A DNA stretch of 35,608 nucleotides from Pseudomonadaceae bacterium (GTDB lineage Bacteria > Pseudomonadota > Gammaproteobacteria > Pseudomonadales > Pseudomonadaceae). The first letter of the stretch is position 1; the number at the start of each line of letters is the position of its first letter. This document shows, one piece after another, positions 10,574 through 20,791 of the stretch. The notes below the pieces were generated by a model. It saw only the letters and a program-made list of their open reading frames with translations, did not search any database and was not told the origin of the DNA. The translations under genes and the position numbers were made by a program. Location: positions 1-35,608 of the forward strand of contig REBY01000085.1 of assembly GCA_007692485.1 (NCBI GenBank), written 5' to 3'.

Positions 10574-11953
10574 TCAGTCGCTGGTGCGTGGGCGGGGCTT
10601 GCGCTTGCGACGGCCACGTGAGCGCTTGCCGCTGCCCTCGCTGCCAAGCTCGCGGATCATCAGGCGGCGCTGGTCTTCATTGGCATCCTGATAACGGGTC
10701 CACCAGTCACCCAGTCCTTGTGTTTCTTCACCCGCCATTTCACGCAGCAGCAGGAAGTCATAGGCGGCACGGAAGCGTGGGTGTTCCAGCAGCTGGTCGG
10801 CGCGCCGTCCACTGCGCCGTTCCAGGCGCGGCTGCATGTCCCAGATTTCTCGCAGCGGAATGGTAAAACGTTTGGGAATCGCAGTATGCCGGCATTGCTC
10901 GCTGAGCAACTCCTGTGCAGCTTGTTGCTGGGCAGGAATGCTGGGGATGCCTTTGTCTTCAAGTACTTTGATGCGCTCTGGCAAGGCGGGCCAGAGTAGG
11001 GCGGCAAACAGGAAGGCTGGGGTTACCGGGCGCTCTTCGCGGATGCGCAGATCGGTATTGCGCAAAGCTTGGCGCACCAGCGCCAGGGTGTATTCCGGAT
11101 TGCTCTCAATGGCTTCTTCAGTGTCTGGAAACAGCGGAGAAAACAGGTCATGCTCACGGAGTAGTTCGAACGTCAGTTCGCCCTGGCCGCTCATCAACAA
11201 CTTGAGCACTTCATCAAATAGCCGGGCCGGAGGGATGTCGTGCAGCAGTTCGGACAGCTCAAAAATAGGTGCGGCTGTATGCGGCTCGATATCGAAATCC
11301 AGCTTGGCGGCAAAGCGCACGGCCCGCAGCATGCGCACCGGATCTTCCTGGTAACGGCGCACCGGGTCGCCGATCAGGCGGATCTGGCGGTTGCGCACAT
11401 CATGAATACCGTTGGCAAAGTCATGGATGTGACCATCAGTCGGGTTGTAAAACAGCGCATTGATGGTGAAATCGCGGCGTTGAGCATCGTCTTCAAAAGT
11501 ACCGTAGACATTGTCTCGCAGCAGGCGGCCGCTCTCACTCTGACGCGACAGCTCAGAAACGTCATCACTGTCTGCGTCGCTTTCACTGTCATGGTTGGCG
11601 CGGAAAGTGGCGACTTCGATAATTTCACGGCCAAAGCGCACATGGGCCAGTTTGAAGCGGCGGCCAATCAAGCGGGCATTACGAAAAGTGGCGCGCACCT
11701 CTTCTGGTGTGGCACTGGTCGCCACATCAAAATCCTTGGGCACGATATCAAGCAGCAGGTCGCGCACACAGCCGCCAACCAAATAGGCTTCGTAACCGGC
11801 GCGTTGCAGTTGCTCGACCACACTGACGGCATGCCGGCTAATGCGACGTGGGTGCAGGTTGTGCTGACTGGCAGCAATGACCTGGGGCGTGGTGCGCTGA
11901 TGCACTGGACGGCCAAACGGGGTGGGTAGTTTTTGCAAGATTTTGCGAATCAT
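10574..11953 (-). CDS. pcnB: Poly(A) polymerase I
   Basis: A 459-residue nucleotidyltransferase that adds poly(A) tails to RNA 3' ends and promotes their decay. The catalytic head has the family signature LVGGCVRDLLLDIVPKDFD (acidic residues of DFD near residues 78-80), then FGREIIEVATFR and RRDFTINALFYNP. The C-terminus is strongly basic (GSGKRSRGRRKRKPRPR), a feature of PcnB and not of CCA-adding enzymes. The ATG at 11953 was chosen as first in frame; the basic N-terminal stretch to residue 40 is also usual. It lies downstream of crcZ on the same strand. Confidence 0.96.
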   Translation of the reverse strand: MIRKILQKLPTPFGRPVHQRTTPQVIAASQHNLHPRRISRHAVSVVEQLQRAGYEAYLVGGCVRDLLLDIVPKDFDVATSATPEEVRATFRNARLIGRRFKLAHVRFGREIIEVATFRANHDSESDADSDDVSELSRQSESGRLLRDNVYGTFEDDAQRRDFTINALFYNPTDGHIHDFANGIHDVRNRQIRLIGDPVRRYQEDPVRMLRAVRFAAKLDFDIEPHTAAPIFELSELLHDIPPARLFDEVLKLLMSGQGELTFELLREHDLFSPLFPDTEEAIESNPEYTLALVRQALRNTDLRIREERPVTPAFLFAALLWPALPERIKVLEDKGIPSIPAQQQAAQELLSEQCRHTAIPKRFTIPLREIWDMQPRLERRSGRRADQLLEHPRFRAAYDFLLLREMAGEETQGLGDWWTRYQDANEDQRRLMIRELGSEGSGKRSRGRRKRKPRPRTSD

Positions 11954-12026
11954 AGGTGCGGGTTATCCACCAGCATAGGGTTACCCTTTGCGCCATAGGG
12001 TGCAGGGGAGTAAATGAATGCAGGGC

Positions 12027-12055
12027 ATTCTAGCTTGATTTGCAGGGGATTTGAA
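12027..12055 (-). promoter_or_regulatory. Candidate sigma-70 promoter for pcnB-folK-panBC
   Basis: On the minus strand TTCAAA (12050-12055) and TAGAAT (12027-12032) are separated by 17 bases. They lie about 75-100 bases upstream of the pcnB ATG and just beyond the end of crcZ. The match to consensus is 4/6 and 5/6, so this is plausible but unproven. Confidence 0.4.
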
Positions 12056-12069
12056 TGATATGCGAGGAG

Positions 12070-12423
12070 AAAGCTCAAGGGGAGTCGAAACTCCCCCCAA
12101 TGGTATTTTTATTTTTATTCTTCTGAGCTATTTTTGTTGTTGTAGGCAGTTGCGGCAGAGCCGCAATCCCAAACCCATCCCGGGTTACAAAAACAAACGG
12201 ATTGCTTTGGAAGCTTAGTGATTCACGTTGTGCCATCTTGGCGCCGGATCGGTCAGTTGCTAAGGCAACTCTTGTTGTTCTCATTCCGGTCAAACATCCT
12301 GTCTGCGGAGGAAATACCATTCTCCAAAAAAATCAGTTTGATTGGCTACGCACATGTTGTTTTTATTGTCTGTGGAGCTGATGTTGTTTTTATTATGTTT
12401 TTTGGTTTTTATTATTGTTGTAC
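12070..12423 (-). ncRNA. crcZ: CrcZ small RNA (Hfq/Crc-sequestering)
   Basis: The ~700 bp cbrB-pcnB gap has no credible protein gene and sits where pseudomonads carry crcZ. A sigma-54 promoter on the minus strand puts the start near 12423. The RNA (about 350 nt; P. aeruginosa CrcZ is about 400) has A-rich AAnAAnAA-type motifs at 12382-12420 (several in a row), 12271-12281, 12131-12144 and 12104-12120. It ends near a GGGGAGT-TTCG-ACTCCCC hairpin (12079-12096). Internal stems include AGTTGC/GCAACT near 12255-12270 and GCGGC/GCCGC near 12151-12164. In the known system CrcZ binds Hfq and relieves catabolite repression when CbrAB is active. The 3' end is approximate because the T-run after the hairpin is poor. 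Confidence 0.85.
12079..12096 (-). terminator. UUCG-tetraloop hairpin, probable 3' end of crcZ
   Basis: A seven-pair GC-rich stem capped by TTCG on the minus strand, extendable by two G-T pairs. The downstream sequence TTGAGCTTTCT has only a weak T-tract, so termination may be partial, allowing read-through into pcnB. Confidence 0.5.
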
Positions 12424-12433
12424 CAGATATAAA

Positions 12434-12448
12434 GCAGATGCCGTGCCA
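12434..12448 (-). promoter_or_regulatory. Sigma-54 (-24/-12) promoter of crcZ
   Basis: The minus strand reads TGGCACGGCATCTGC, with GG and GC exactly ten bases apart as required for RpoN promoters (consensus TGGCAC-N5-TTGC). The expected start point lies about 12 bases downstream near 12422-12424. This matches the known CbrB/RpoN-dependent control of crcZ. Confidence 0.85.
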
Positions 12449-12517
12449 ACTTTCACATTTCTTTATAAAACAATGGCTTGGGTTGTTTTGGGGTTTATTG
12501 AGGAAAGGGGTAAAGGG

Positions 12518-12608
12518 GGTAACGTTACCGATCAACCCGGTAAAGTGTTACCCGTTGATCGCGAGGAGGTAACACTTTGTGTTCGGCGGCTCGGGTAACA
12601 GGTAACAG
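12518..12608. promoter_or_regulatory. CbrB-type upstream activating sites (GTTAC/GTAAC dyads)
   Basis: Three elements lie 95-185 bp upstream of the crcZ start. The first is a perfect 12-bp palindrome GGTAACGTTACC (12518-12529). The second is a perfect 11-bp inverted repeat (AAAGTGTTACC at 12542-12552, GGTAACACTTT at 12568-12578; 15-base spacer). The third is a tandem pair GGTAACA-GGTAACA (12594-12607). Position and dyad symmetry fit an enhancer for an NtrC-type activator, and the adjacent cbrB encodes one. Assignment to CbrB is inference from context. Confidence 0.7.
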
Positions 12609-12652
12609 TTTTGCTGCCGTCGTCGCAAAACAGGCCATGATGGCGATCGGGG

Positions 12653-14071
<1,419 letters not shown>

Positions 14072-14094
14072 AATTGACCTCTACAGGGTGCCGG

Positions 14095-17040
14095 TCAGGC
14101 GTTGGCACCGGGCATAATGTAACGCGGCAGGGTAATTACGAACCGGCTGCCGCGCCCGCTGGCTGGATCTGCCGGACTTTCCACGGTGATCTGGCCATAG
14201 TGTTCTTCAACGATGGAGTAGACGAGAGCCAAGCCGAGACCAGTACCACTACCCGGTTCCTTGGTGGTGAAAAAAGGCTCGAACAGGCGGTCACGGATAC
14301 TTTTGTCGATCCCGCTACCCTGGTCTTCCACCTTGAGTACAACCTGATGTTCGTTCTGCTCGCTGCTGATGCGGATAAGGTCGCCGCTCTGGCTGGCATC
14401 ACGCGCGTTACCCAACAGGTTGATCAGTACCTGCACCAGACGCTGGCTGTCACCGGCGACCAGATGGTCAGGATCACAAAGGTTATCATAGTTGACCTCT
14501 GTTCCGCGCCGGTTGAGTGACAGTAGATGGATTGCCTCGTTGGTGCTGGCCTGCAGGTCAACCGCTTCGTTGCTGCTGTGATGACGGCTACCCACATGAG
14601 CGAAGTTGACCAGCGATTGCACGATGCGGGTCACGCGTTTGGTCTGTTCGACAATCTGTTCGGCGCTTTCCAGCACTTCCGGTTGTTCCGACTCTTCACG
14701 CAGGTTCTGCGCCAGACAGGCAATGCCGGTGATCGGGTTGCCGATTTCATGGGCTACGCCGGCGGCCAGGCGACCGATGGAGGCCAGGCGTTCGGAGTGC
14801 ATCAGCTCTTCTTCCAGCATCTGGTTTTCAGTCTGGTCTTCGATCATCAGTACCAGCCCGCTGCTACCGATTTGCCCAGGCTCATCGATGGCTGCCTTAT
14901 GCAGGCTGAGCCAGTGAGTCTGGCTATTGATCAGCAGTTTCTGTTTATGCAGGTGGGCTGACTGGTCTTCAACAAAGTCGGCGAGCAGGCCATTCCAGGG
15001 TGGCGGCAAGTCGCCCAGACGCGAACCAATCACGGTGTCGCCATCAATGCCGGTGAGCCGTTGTAGAGCCCGGTTCCACATCAGAATTTCGTTATCCTTG
15101 GCCAGCGAACAGACCCCCATTGGCAGGTCCTGCAAGGTTTGCCGGTGGTAACGGCGCAGGGCGTCCAGCTCAGCCGCCAGGCCGGTCAGGCGCGAGTGGT
15201 AATCCTCCAGCCGGCTTTCAATAAAGTGAATGTCTTCGGTGACATAGCCGTGACGGTCGAGCTTGAATGGCAGGAAGGTTTCAATGATGTCCTGGGCTAC
15301 AGCTGGGCCCATCAGCCCGGAGAGATTGGCTTCCAGCCGGTCACGCAGCCGACGCAGAGCGTAGGGACGGCGTTCATTGAACGGCAAGCCGAGGTCGCGC
15401 AGGGCCTGTTCGACCTCTTTTTGCGCGGTCACATTACCCAGTGGTTTGGCCAGCTGCTGGGCAAACTCCTGTGGTGAGTGGGCGAGTAGTTCCATCCGCT
15501 GCGGGCGGCTGACGTTGTCCACCGAGCAGGCTTCTGCGGCGCTGATTTCCTCAGGGCTGCGTTGGGTAAACACCGAGACCAGGGCAAATACCAGAATATT
15601 GACTGCCAGTGAGGCGATGGCTGCCAGGTGCCAGGTATCCGGGTTGAAGCCCATTTCCAGACCGAACAGGTTGAGGCCGGACAACTCGCTGATCAATGGC
15701 AGCAGCAGGGTGAGGGCCCAGACCAGCATGCCGGCGCAAATGCCGCCGATAAAGCCCCGGCGGTTGGCTTGCGGCCAATACAGTACCGAGAGGGCGCCAG
15801 GCAAAAACTGGACTGTGGCAGTGAAGGCGGCAATACCCAAGTTGGCCAGTCCATGCTCGGTGCCCAACAGCTGATAGAAGCCGTAACTGGCCATGATAAT
15901 GGCGGCAATCAGGCTGCGTCGGGTCCAGAGTAGCCAGCGGTAAATATTGTTGTCGGCACTTGGCTGATAAACCGGCAGGACCAGGTGGTTCAGCGCCATA
16001 CCTGACAACGCCAGGGTAATCACGATTATCAGGCCACTGGCTGCGGACAGGCCGCCGACAAAGGCCAGCAAGCTGAGCCAGTCGGCACCCCCGGTGACAC
16101 CCAGGCCCAAAGTGTAATATTCCGGGTCGGTGGCTACGTTGAGATGCAGGCCGGCCCAGAGAATTGGCGGCACCGCCAGGCTCATCAGGAGTAGAAATAA
16201 CGGTAAGCCCCAGCTCGCGGCACCCAGTGCGCGCTTGTTGAGGTTCTCGGTAAACGCCATGTGATACATGTGGGGCATGACAATGGCAGCAGCAAAGAAC
16301 ACCAGCAGCAAGGTACGCCACGGGCCTTCATCCAGCGGTGAGTGCAGGGTTTGCAAGGCTTCCTGGTTATTGCTCAGCCATTCTTCAAGACCTCTGGGGC
16401 CATCGAATACGACATAGATGGCATAGAGCCCGACCGCGCCGATGGCGATCAATTTGACGATGGATTCGAAGGCAATGGCGACAACCAGGCCTTCGTGTTT
16501 TTCCCGGTTGGAGATGTGTCGAGCGCCAAACAGGATAGCAAACAGGGTGATCAGCACGCAGAAGCCAAAAGCTACCAGCTGTTCATTGTTGCTGTGGGTG
16601 AGGATCTGCACCGAGTCGGCGACGGCCTGAATCTGTAGCGCCAGTAAAGGAAGTACGCCGATCAGCATGAACAGCGTGGTCAGGGTGCCAGCCAGGGTGC
16701 TGCGAAAGCGGAAGGCAAACAGGTCAGCCAGTGAAGATAGCTGGTAGGTGCGGGTAATGCGCAATATGGGTTGCAGGAGAACGGGTGCCAGCAGGAAGGC
16801 GCCACTGATGCCCAGGTAATAACTGAGAAAGCCGTAGCCGTATTCATAGGCCAGCCCAACCGTGCCGTAGAACGCCCAGGCACTGGCATAGACGCCCAGT
16901 GACAGGGTGTACACCAGCGGGTGGCGCAACAGTGCTTGCGGCAGCAGCCCGCGCTCGGTTATCCAGGCCACCCCAAACAGGGTCATCAGGTAAGCAATAC
17001 TGATCAGCAGCAGCTGACTGAGGTCAAAGCTCGTCGGCAT
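14095..17040 (-). CDS. cbrA: Sensor histidine kinase CbrA (transporter-like sensor domain)
   Basis: A 981-residue membrane kinase. The first ~500 residues form about 13 hydrophobic segments resembling the SLC5/PutP sodium-solute symporters. A linker region (STAC-like, near 500-610) and a PAS domain follow ([21 protein letters not shown]). The kinase core has the H-box [12 protein letters not shown] with His near 764, the N-box [12 protein letters not shown] near 875, and G-boxes DQGSGID and [12 protein letters not shown]. It phosphorylates CbrB. The ATG at 17040 overlaps the end of cbrX by 17 bases; an in-frame ATG at 17070 is less likely because it would add a cysteine-rich stretch inside cbrX. 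The sensed signal is unknown; histidine uptake and kinase control are linked in some species. Confidence 0.95.
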   Translation of the reverse strand: MPTSFDLSQLLLISIAYLMTLFGVAWITERGLLPQALLRHPLVYTLSLGVYASAWAFYGTVGLAYEYGYGFLSYYLGISGAFLLAPVLLQPILRITRTYQLSSLADLFAFRFRSTLAGTLTTLFMLIGVLPLLALQIQAVADSVQILTHSNNEQLVAFGFCVLITLFAILFGARHISNREKHEGLVVAIAFESIVKLIAIGAVGLYAIYVVFDGPRGLEEWLSNNQEALQTLHSPLDEGPWRTLLLVFFAAAIVMPHMYHMAFTENLNKRALGAASWGLPLFLLLMSLAVPPILWAGLHLNVATDPEYYTLGLGVTGGADWLSLLAFVGGLSAASGLIIVITLALSGMALNHLVLPVYQPSADNNIYRWLLWTRRSLIAAIIMASYGFYQLLGTEHGLANLGIAAFTATVQFLPGALSVLYWPQANRRGFIGGICAGMLVWALTLLLPLISELSGLNLFGLEMGFNPDTWHLAAIASLAVNILVFALVSVFTQRSPEEISAAEACSVDNVSRPQRMELLAHSPQEFAQQLAKPLGNVTAQKEVEQALRDLGLPFNERRPYALRRLRDRLEANLSGLMGPAVAQDIIETFLPFKLDRHGYVTEDIHFIESRLEDYHSRLTGLAAELDALRRYHRQTLQDLPMGVCSLAKDNEILMWNRALQRLTGIDGDTVIGSRLGDLPPPWNGLLADFVEDQSAHLHKQKLLINSQTHWLSLHKAAIDEPGQIGSSGLVLMIEDQTENQMLEEELMHSERLASIGRLAAGVAHEIGNPITGIACLAQNLREESEQPEVLESAEQIVEQTKRVTRIVQSLVNFAHVGSRHHSSNEAVDLQASTNEAIHLLSLNRRGTEVNYDNLCDPDHLVAGDSQRLVQVLINLLGNARDASQSGDLIRISSEQNEHQVVLKVEDQGSGIDKSIRDRLFEPFFTTKEPGSGTGLGLALVYSIVEEHYGQITVESPADPASGRGSRFVITLPRYIMPGANA

Positions 17041-17200
17041 CTTTCGGACTCTGCAACAACATGCCGGCAATTACCAGGATGAGCCATAGTACGTAGGGCC
17101 GGTACCAGGCGTCATTGGGTTGAATCCACCAATCCATGATGGCGGGGGAAAACAGATAGATGCCGATCACCAGCAGCAGTACCAAGCGGTAAATATACAT
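17024..17200 (-). CDS. cbrX: Small membrane protein CbrX
   Basis: A 58-residue protein starting MYIYRLVLLLVIGIYLF with two predicted membrane helices (about residues 4-20 and 34-52) separated by a Trp-rich loop (MDWWIQPNDAWYRPY) and a charged tail [10 protein letters not shown] small gene at this position, overlapping the cbrA start, is known as cbrX in other pseudomonads; its molecular job is not settled. The 17-base overlap suggests that its translation controls cbrA translation. The ATG at 17200 was chosen over more distant starts in the open frame (to 17287), since the conserved part begins there. Confidence 0.8.
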   Translation of the reverse strand: MYIYRLVLLLVIGIYLFSPAIMDWWIQPNDAWYRPYVLWLILVIAGMLLQSPKDADEL

Positions 17201-17289
17201 GCGGTTCTCGTTAGACTGCGGAGCGCATCCCACAGCATGTTCATTAAGGTAAACGCCGATGGTAAACAGGCCGGGGCCGGTTGCCAAGC

Positions 17290-18192
17290 TCAGCTTACTG
17301 ATGGGTAGATTTCATTGAACTGAGGAGCGGCCGGCAAACGCTGGGGTTGCCAGTTGGCAATCGCCCAGTCCAGCTGCTCGTTGGTGGGGGCGTTCGCCAG
17401 CTCGGTTGGCGGTTGCTGGGCCAGGGTTTGTAGGGCATGGAACAGGCTGGCGGGCGCCTGATCGCTATTGATCGGTGTGGAACCCAGGCGCTTGCTCAAT
17501 TTGTCGCCGTCTTGCTGCAGCATCAAAGGGATATGCAAGTAACGCGGGATGGGCGCTGAAAGTAATTGGTAGAGCCAGAGCTGACGCGGCGTGGAATCAA
17601 GCAAGTCAGCGCCGCGGACAATATCGGTGACGCCTTGCATGACATCGTCAACCACCACCGCAAGCTGGTAGGCAATGATGCCGTCGCGCCGGCGCACGAC
17701 AAAATCGCCAGGATCAGCGCTCAGGCAGATTGCTAGCGGCGCTTGCAGGCGATCAGTGGCGGTGATCAGGCGTTCATCAACCCGAACGCGGATCGCGTGG
17801 CTGGGGTCCGCGGGCAGCTGTCGTTGGCGGCACGTTCCTGGGTACACGCCGCCAAAGGTTTTGAGATCCTGGCGTGAGCAGTTGCAGTAAAAAGCCAGGT
17901 CACGCTGCAGCCAGTCATCGAGTACCGCGTGGTAGTGCTCCAGCCGCTGGGATTGCCAGATAACCGGGCCGTCCCAATGCAGGCCCAAGGCATCCAGGGT
18001 ATGCAGGATATGCTGGTCAGCGCCTGGCAGATTGCGCGGGGTATCAAGGTCTTCGATGCGCAGCAGCCACTGACCTTCGTGCTGACGAGCGTCCAGATAA
18101 CTGGCCAAAGCAGCCAATAGAGAGCCGAAATGCAGATGACCGCTGGGCGTCGGGGCGAAACGACCGATATAGCCGCTATCAGGTGCTGGCAT
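17290..18192 (-). CDS. gluQ: Glutamyl-Q tRNA(Asp) synthetase
   Basis: A 300-residue truncated glutamyl-tRNA synthetase that loads glutamate onto queuosine in the tRNA-Asp anticodon. The HIGH-like motif is in APTPSGHLHFGSL (residues 13-25), the KMSKS equivalent is KLSKRLGS near 240, and zinc ligands are suggested by CNCSRQDL...YPGTC. The anticodon-binding domain of GltX is absent, as expected. The ATG at 18192 fits the family start MPAPDSGYIGRFAPTP; the open frame reaches 18309. It follows dksA after 71 bp on the same strand, a conserved dksA-gluQ pairing. Confidence 0.95.
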   Translation of the reverse strand: MPAPDSGYIGRFAPTPSGHLHFGSLLAALASYLDARQHEGQWLLRIEDLDTPRNLPGADQHILHTLDALGLHWDGPVIWQSQRLEHYHAVLDDWLQRDLAFYCNCSRQDLKTFGGVYPGTCRQRQLPADPSHAIRVRVDERLITATDRLQAPLAICLSADPGDFVVRRRDGIIAYQLAVVVDDVMQGVTDIVRGADLLDSTPRQLWLYQLLSAPIPRYLHIPLMLQQDGDKLSKRLGSTPINSDQAPASLFHALQTLAQQPPTELANAPTNEQLDWAIANWQPQRLPAAPQFNEIYPSVS

Positions 18193-18253
18193 GGGTGACC
18201 GGACTAGAGAGGCATGCCGGGCAGTTATCCATCGGAATAACGGCCCGGAGGTG

Positions 18254-18274
18254 CCGGCAGCGATCAGCTGCCGG
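18254..18274. repeat. 8-bp inverted repeat spanning the dksA stop codon
   Basis: CCGGCAGC and GCTGCCGG flank a five-base loop; the dksA TGA lies across the loop and the adjacent stem base. On the minus strand no T-run follows. It could attenuate dksA-gluQ read-through, as a terminator between these two genes is known in Shigella/E. coli, but this hairpin alone is not a standard intrinsic terminator. Confidence 0.4.
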
Positions 18275-18707
18275 TCTGACGTTCCTTGATTTCGGCCAGC
18301 GTCTTGCAATCAATGCACAGGGTCGCGGTCGGCCGGGCCTCGAGGCGGCGAATGCCGATCTCGATGCCGCAGGAATCGCAGAAGCCGTAATCGTCATCCT
18401 CGATACGCTGCAGCGTCTGGTCAATTTTCTTGATCAGTTTGCGCTCGCGGTCTCGGGTGCGCAGCTCCAGGCTGAACTCTTCTTCCTGGCTGGCGCGGTC
18501 AGCCGGGTCGGGGAAGTTGGCGGCATCATCTTTCATGTGGTGCACAGTGCGATCAACTTCTTCCATCAACTCCCGTTTCCAGGAATTGAGGATCTCGGCG
18601 AAATGCTCGAGCTGGCGCTCGTTCATATACTCCTCGCCCTTGGCTTCTTTATAAGGCACGAAGCCACGGATCAACATGGAGTTTTTTTCTTTGGCCTTGC
18701 TGGGCAT
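18264..18707 (-). CDS. dksA: RNA polymerase-binding transcription factor DksA
   Basis: A 147-residue DksA, which inserts a coiled coil into the secondary channel of RNA polymerase and works with ppGpp to repress ribosomal RNA promoters. The coiled-coil tip DPADRAS carries acidic Asp67 and Asp70. The zinc finger has all four cysteines (110, 113, 131, 134: CDSC...CIDC), so this is the zinc-bound and not the zinc-free paralogue. The ATG at 18707 follows GAGGGG by about six bases and gives the usual N-terminus [31 protein letters not shown] hairpin (18740-18761) lies in the leader. Confidence 0.97.
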   Translation of the reverse strand: MPSKAKEKNSMLIRGFVPYKEAKGEEYMNERQLEHFAEILNSWKRELMEEVDRTVHHMKDDAANFPDPADRASQEEEFSLELRTRDRERKLIKKIDQTLQRIEDDDYGFCDSCGIEIGIRRLEARPTATLCIDCKTLAEIKERQTGS

Positions 18708-18906
18708 GAGAACCCCTCACTATTCGCTAAAGTCCTGTGTCAGGCCGTTTTTCGGGCCTGAGGGCTGCTGCCATGGGCTGCAAGCGGGCAAAACTACCAG
18801 AACCTTTGCCCCGACGCTACTTTTTGCTGCTAGCCGGTCACCTTTGATGACTGGATTATCCGGTATAGCCCGGTATCATCAGGTTTTTGATCACGGGGAG
18901 TCTTGT

Positions 18907-20079
18907 ATGAGTCAGTGGGCCCGGCGCATGACGGATATTCAGCCTTTTCACGTCATGGCCGTTCTGGCAAGGGCGCGGGCGCTGGAAGCCGCTGGCGCAG
19001 ACGTGATTCATATGGAAATCGGCGAGCCCGACTTTGCTACCCCGGCGCCCATAGTTGCAGCGGGGCAGCGCGCACTGGCGGAGGGGTTGACCGGCTATAC
19101 GCCGGCGCTTGGGCTGCCAGCCTTGCGCGAAGCGGTAGCTAACCTCTATGCCCAGCGTCATGGCTTGCAGATTGACCCGGCACGCATTGTGATTACACCT
19201 GGAGGTTCGGCGGCCTTGCTGTTGATCAGTGCTTTGCTGATCAACCCAGGTGACAAAGTGCTGATGGCGGATCCAGCCTATCCGTGTAACCGGAATTTCC
19301 TGCGCCTGGTTGAAGGTCGTGCCGGCCTGATCCCGACCAATGCCACGAGTGCCTATCAGCTGACGCCGGAACTGGTGCGCGAACACTGGGATAGTGACTG
19401 CCGCGCGGTGATGGCAGCCTCGCCCAGCAACCCAACGGGAACCCTGCTGTCGCGCGATGCACTGAAAGCCTTGGCCGATACCACCCGGCAACTCGGTGGT
19501 CAGTTGATTGTGGATGAAATCTACCATGGGCTGACCTATGCCGAGCAGGCCAGCTCGGTCCTTGAAGTGGCCGATGATGCCTTTGTGCTCAACAGTTTCT
19601 CCAAATATTTTGGCATGACCGGTTGGCGACTGGGCTGGCTGGTCGCGCCGGAAGCCGCGGTACCTGAACTTGAGAAGCTGGCGCAGAATCTCTATATCTG
19701 CGCACCCAGCATGGCGCAGGTAGCCGGCTTGGCAGCATTGCAGGCAGACACCCTGGCGATCTGCGAGCAGCGTCGTGAAGCGTTTCAGTTGCGCCGCGAT
19801 GTGCTTTTGCCCGGCTTGCGTGATCTGGGGTTTGACGTGCCGATAACCCCGCAGGGTGCCTTTTATATCTACGCCAATATCAACCGCCTGGGTGGTGACA
19901 GTCAGGCGCTCTGCCAGCACTTGATCGAGACGCAACATGTGGCATTGACCCCGGGGCTGGATTTCGGCCAGCACGCGGCCAATCAACATATACGCTTTGC
20001 GTACACGACTAACCGGCCACGCTTGGAACAGGCGCTGGAGCGTTTGCAGCAGGGCTTGAATACGTGGTCACCATGTTGA
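18907..20079 (+). CDS. Pyridoxal phosphate-dependent class I aminotransferase
   Basis: A 390-residue fold-type I aminotransferase. PLP residues are visible: Asn175 in SPSNPTG, Asp203 and Tyr206 in VDEIYHG, the Schiff-base Lys233 in NSFSKYFGMTGWR with the phosphate-binding Arg just after, and the carboxylate-binding Arg in HIRFAYT near the C-terminus. It belongs to the aspartate/aromatic/alanine-like group, but substrate cannot be assigned from sequence. The open frame begins at 18676; I choose ATG 18907 because GGGGAG lies six bases upstream and MSQWARRMTDIQPFHVM matches the family. It is divergent from dksA and its last 7 bases overlap sfsA, so those two are coupled. Confidence 0.93.
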   Translation: MSQWARRMTDIQPFHVMAVLARARALEAAGADVIHMEIGEPDFATPAPIVAAGQRALAEGLTGYTPALGLPALREAVANLYAQRHGLQIDPARIVITPGGSAALLLISALLINPGDKVLMADPAYPCNRNFLRLVEGRAGLIPTNATSAYQLTPELVREHWDSDCRAVMAASPSNPTGTLLSRDALKALADTTRQLGGQLIVDEIYHGLTYAEQASSVLEVADDAFVLNSFSKYFGMTGWRLGWLVAPEAAVPELEKLAQNLYICAPSMAQVAGLAALQADTLAICEQRREAFQLRRDVLLPGLRDLGFDVPITPQGAFYIYANINRLGGDSQALCQHLIETQHVALTPGLDFGQHAANQHIRFAYTTNRPRLEQALERLQQGLNTWSPC

Positions 20080-20780
20080 TTCCTTTCGACCCGCCGCTGC
20101 AGGCTGGTGTCCTGATACAGCGCTACAAACGCTTCTTTGCTGACATCCGCCTGGAGGACGGTCGTGAACTCACGCTGCATTGTCCGAACACTGGGTCTAT
20201 GCGCAATTGCGGCGAACCGGGTAGCCGGGTTTGGGTCAGCCTGCAGCATAAGCCAGGGCGCAAATTACCCGGCACCTGGGAGCTGGTTGAAGTGGCGCCG
20301 GGGGAGTTGGCCTGTATTCATAGTGCGCGGGCTAACAAGGTAGTGGCGGCCGCCTTGTCAGCTGGGCTGATTGCACCCCTGGCCGGGTATCGTCAGCAGC
20401 GGGCCGAGGTCAAGCTGCCCGGCGGCAGTAGCCGTTTCGACTTTCTGCTCAGTGATCCGGGTGAGTGCGTGGTGGAAGTGAAAAGCGTCACTCTGGGTCT
20501 GGCTGGCCGAATCGGTGCTTTCCCCGATGCCGTCAGTACCCGCGGGCAGAAACATCTGCGTGAGCTTATGCAGGTCGTTGCCAGTGGCCGGCGGGCCTGC
20601 TTGCTGTTTTGCGTTATGCACGGCGGGATTGACCAGGTTCGGCCGGCTGATGAGATTGACCCGGTGTACGGCCAATGCTTGCGTGAAGCGGTAGCGGCGG
20701 GCGTCGAAGTGCTGGCCTGGTCGGTGCTTCCCAAGCCTTCAGGTTTGCGGGTAATGGGGCCGATACCGGTCAACCTGTAG
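20073..20780 (+). CDS. sfsA: SfsA family protein (sugar fermentation stimulation protein homolog)
   Basis: A 235-residue SfsA protein. The family has an N-terminal OB-like domain and a C-terminal nuclease-like domain; E. coli SfsA was linked to maltose metabolism and DNA binding, but its true role is unclear. Typical motifs are LTLHCPNTGSM near residue 40, ACIHSARANKVV, and the acidic/lysine core FLLSDPGECVVEVKSVTL, which resembles a PD-(D/E)xK active site. The ATG at 20073 overlaps the aminotransferase stop by seven bases; a GTG at 20064 is an alternative. Confidence 0.93.
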   Translation: MLIPFDPPLQAGVLIQRYKRFFADIRLEDGRELTLHCPNTGSMRNCGEPGSRVWVSLQHKPGRKLPGTWELVEVAPGELACIHSARANKVVAAALSAGLIAPLAGYRQQRAEVKLPGGSSRFDFLLSDPGECVVEVKSVTLGLAGRIGAFPDAVSTRGQKHLRELMQVVASGRRACLLFCVMHGGIDQVRPADEIDPVYGQCLREAVAAGVEVLAWSVLPKPSGLRVMGPIPVNL

Positions 20781-20791
20781 CTGCCTCGTCG

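Noticed and set aside
12075-12598. Several 70-130 codon open frames in the cbrB-pcnB gap
   Set aside because: They overlap the crcZ RNA on both strands, lack ribosome binding sites and have low-complexity, AT-driven composition.
18856-19989. 377-codon open frame antisense to the aminotransferase
   Set aside because: Mirror of the real gene with no motif or start signal; the plus strand has all PLP residues.
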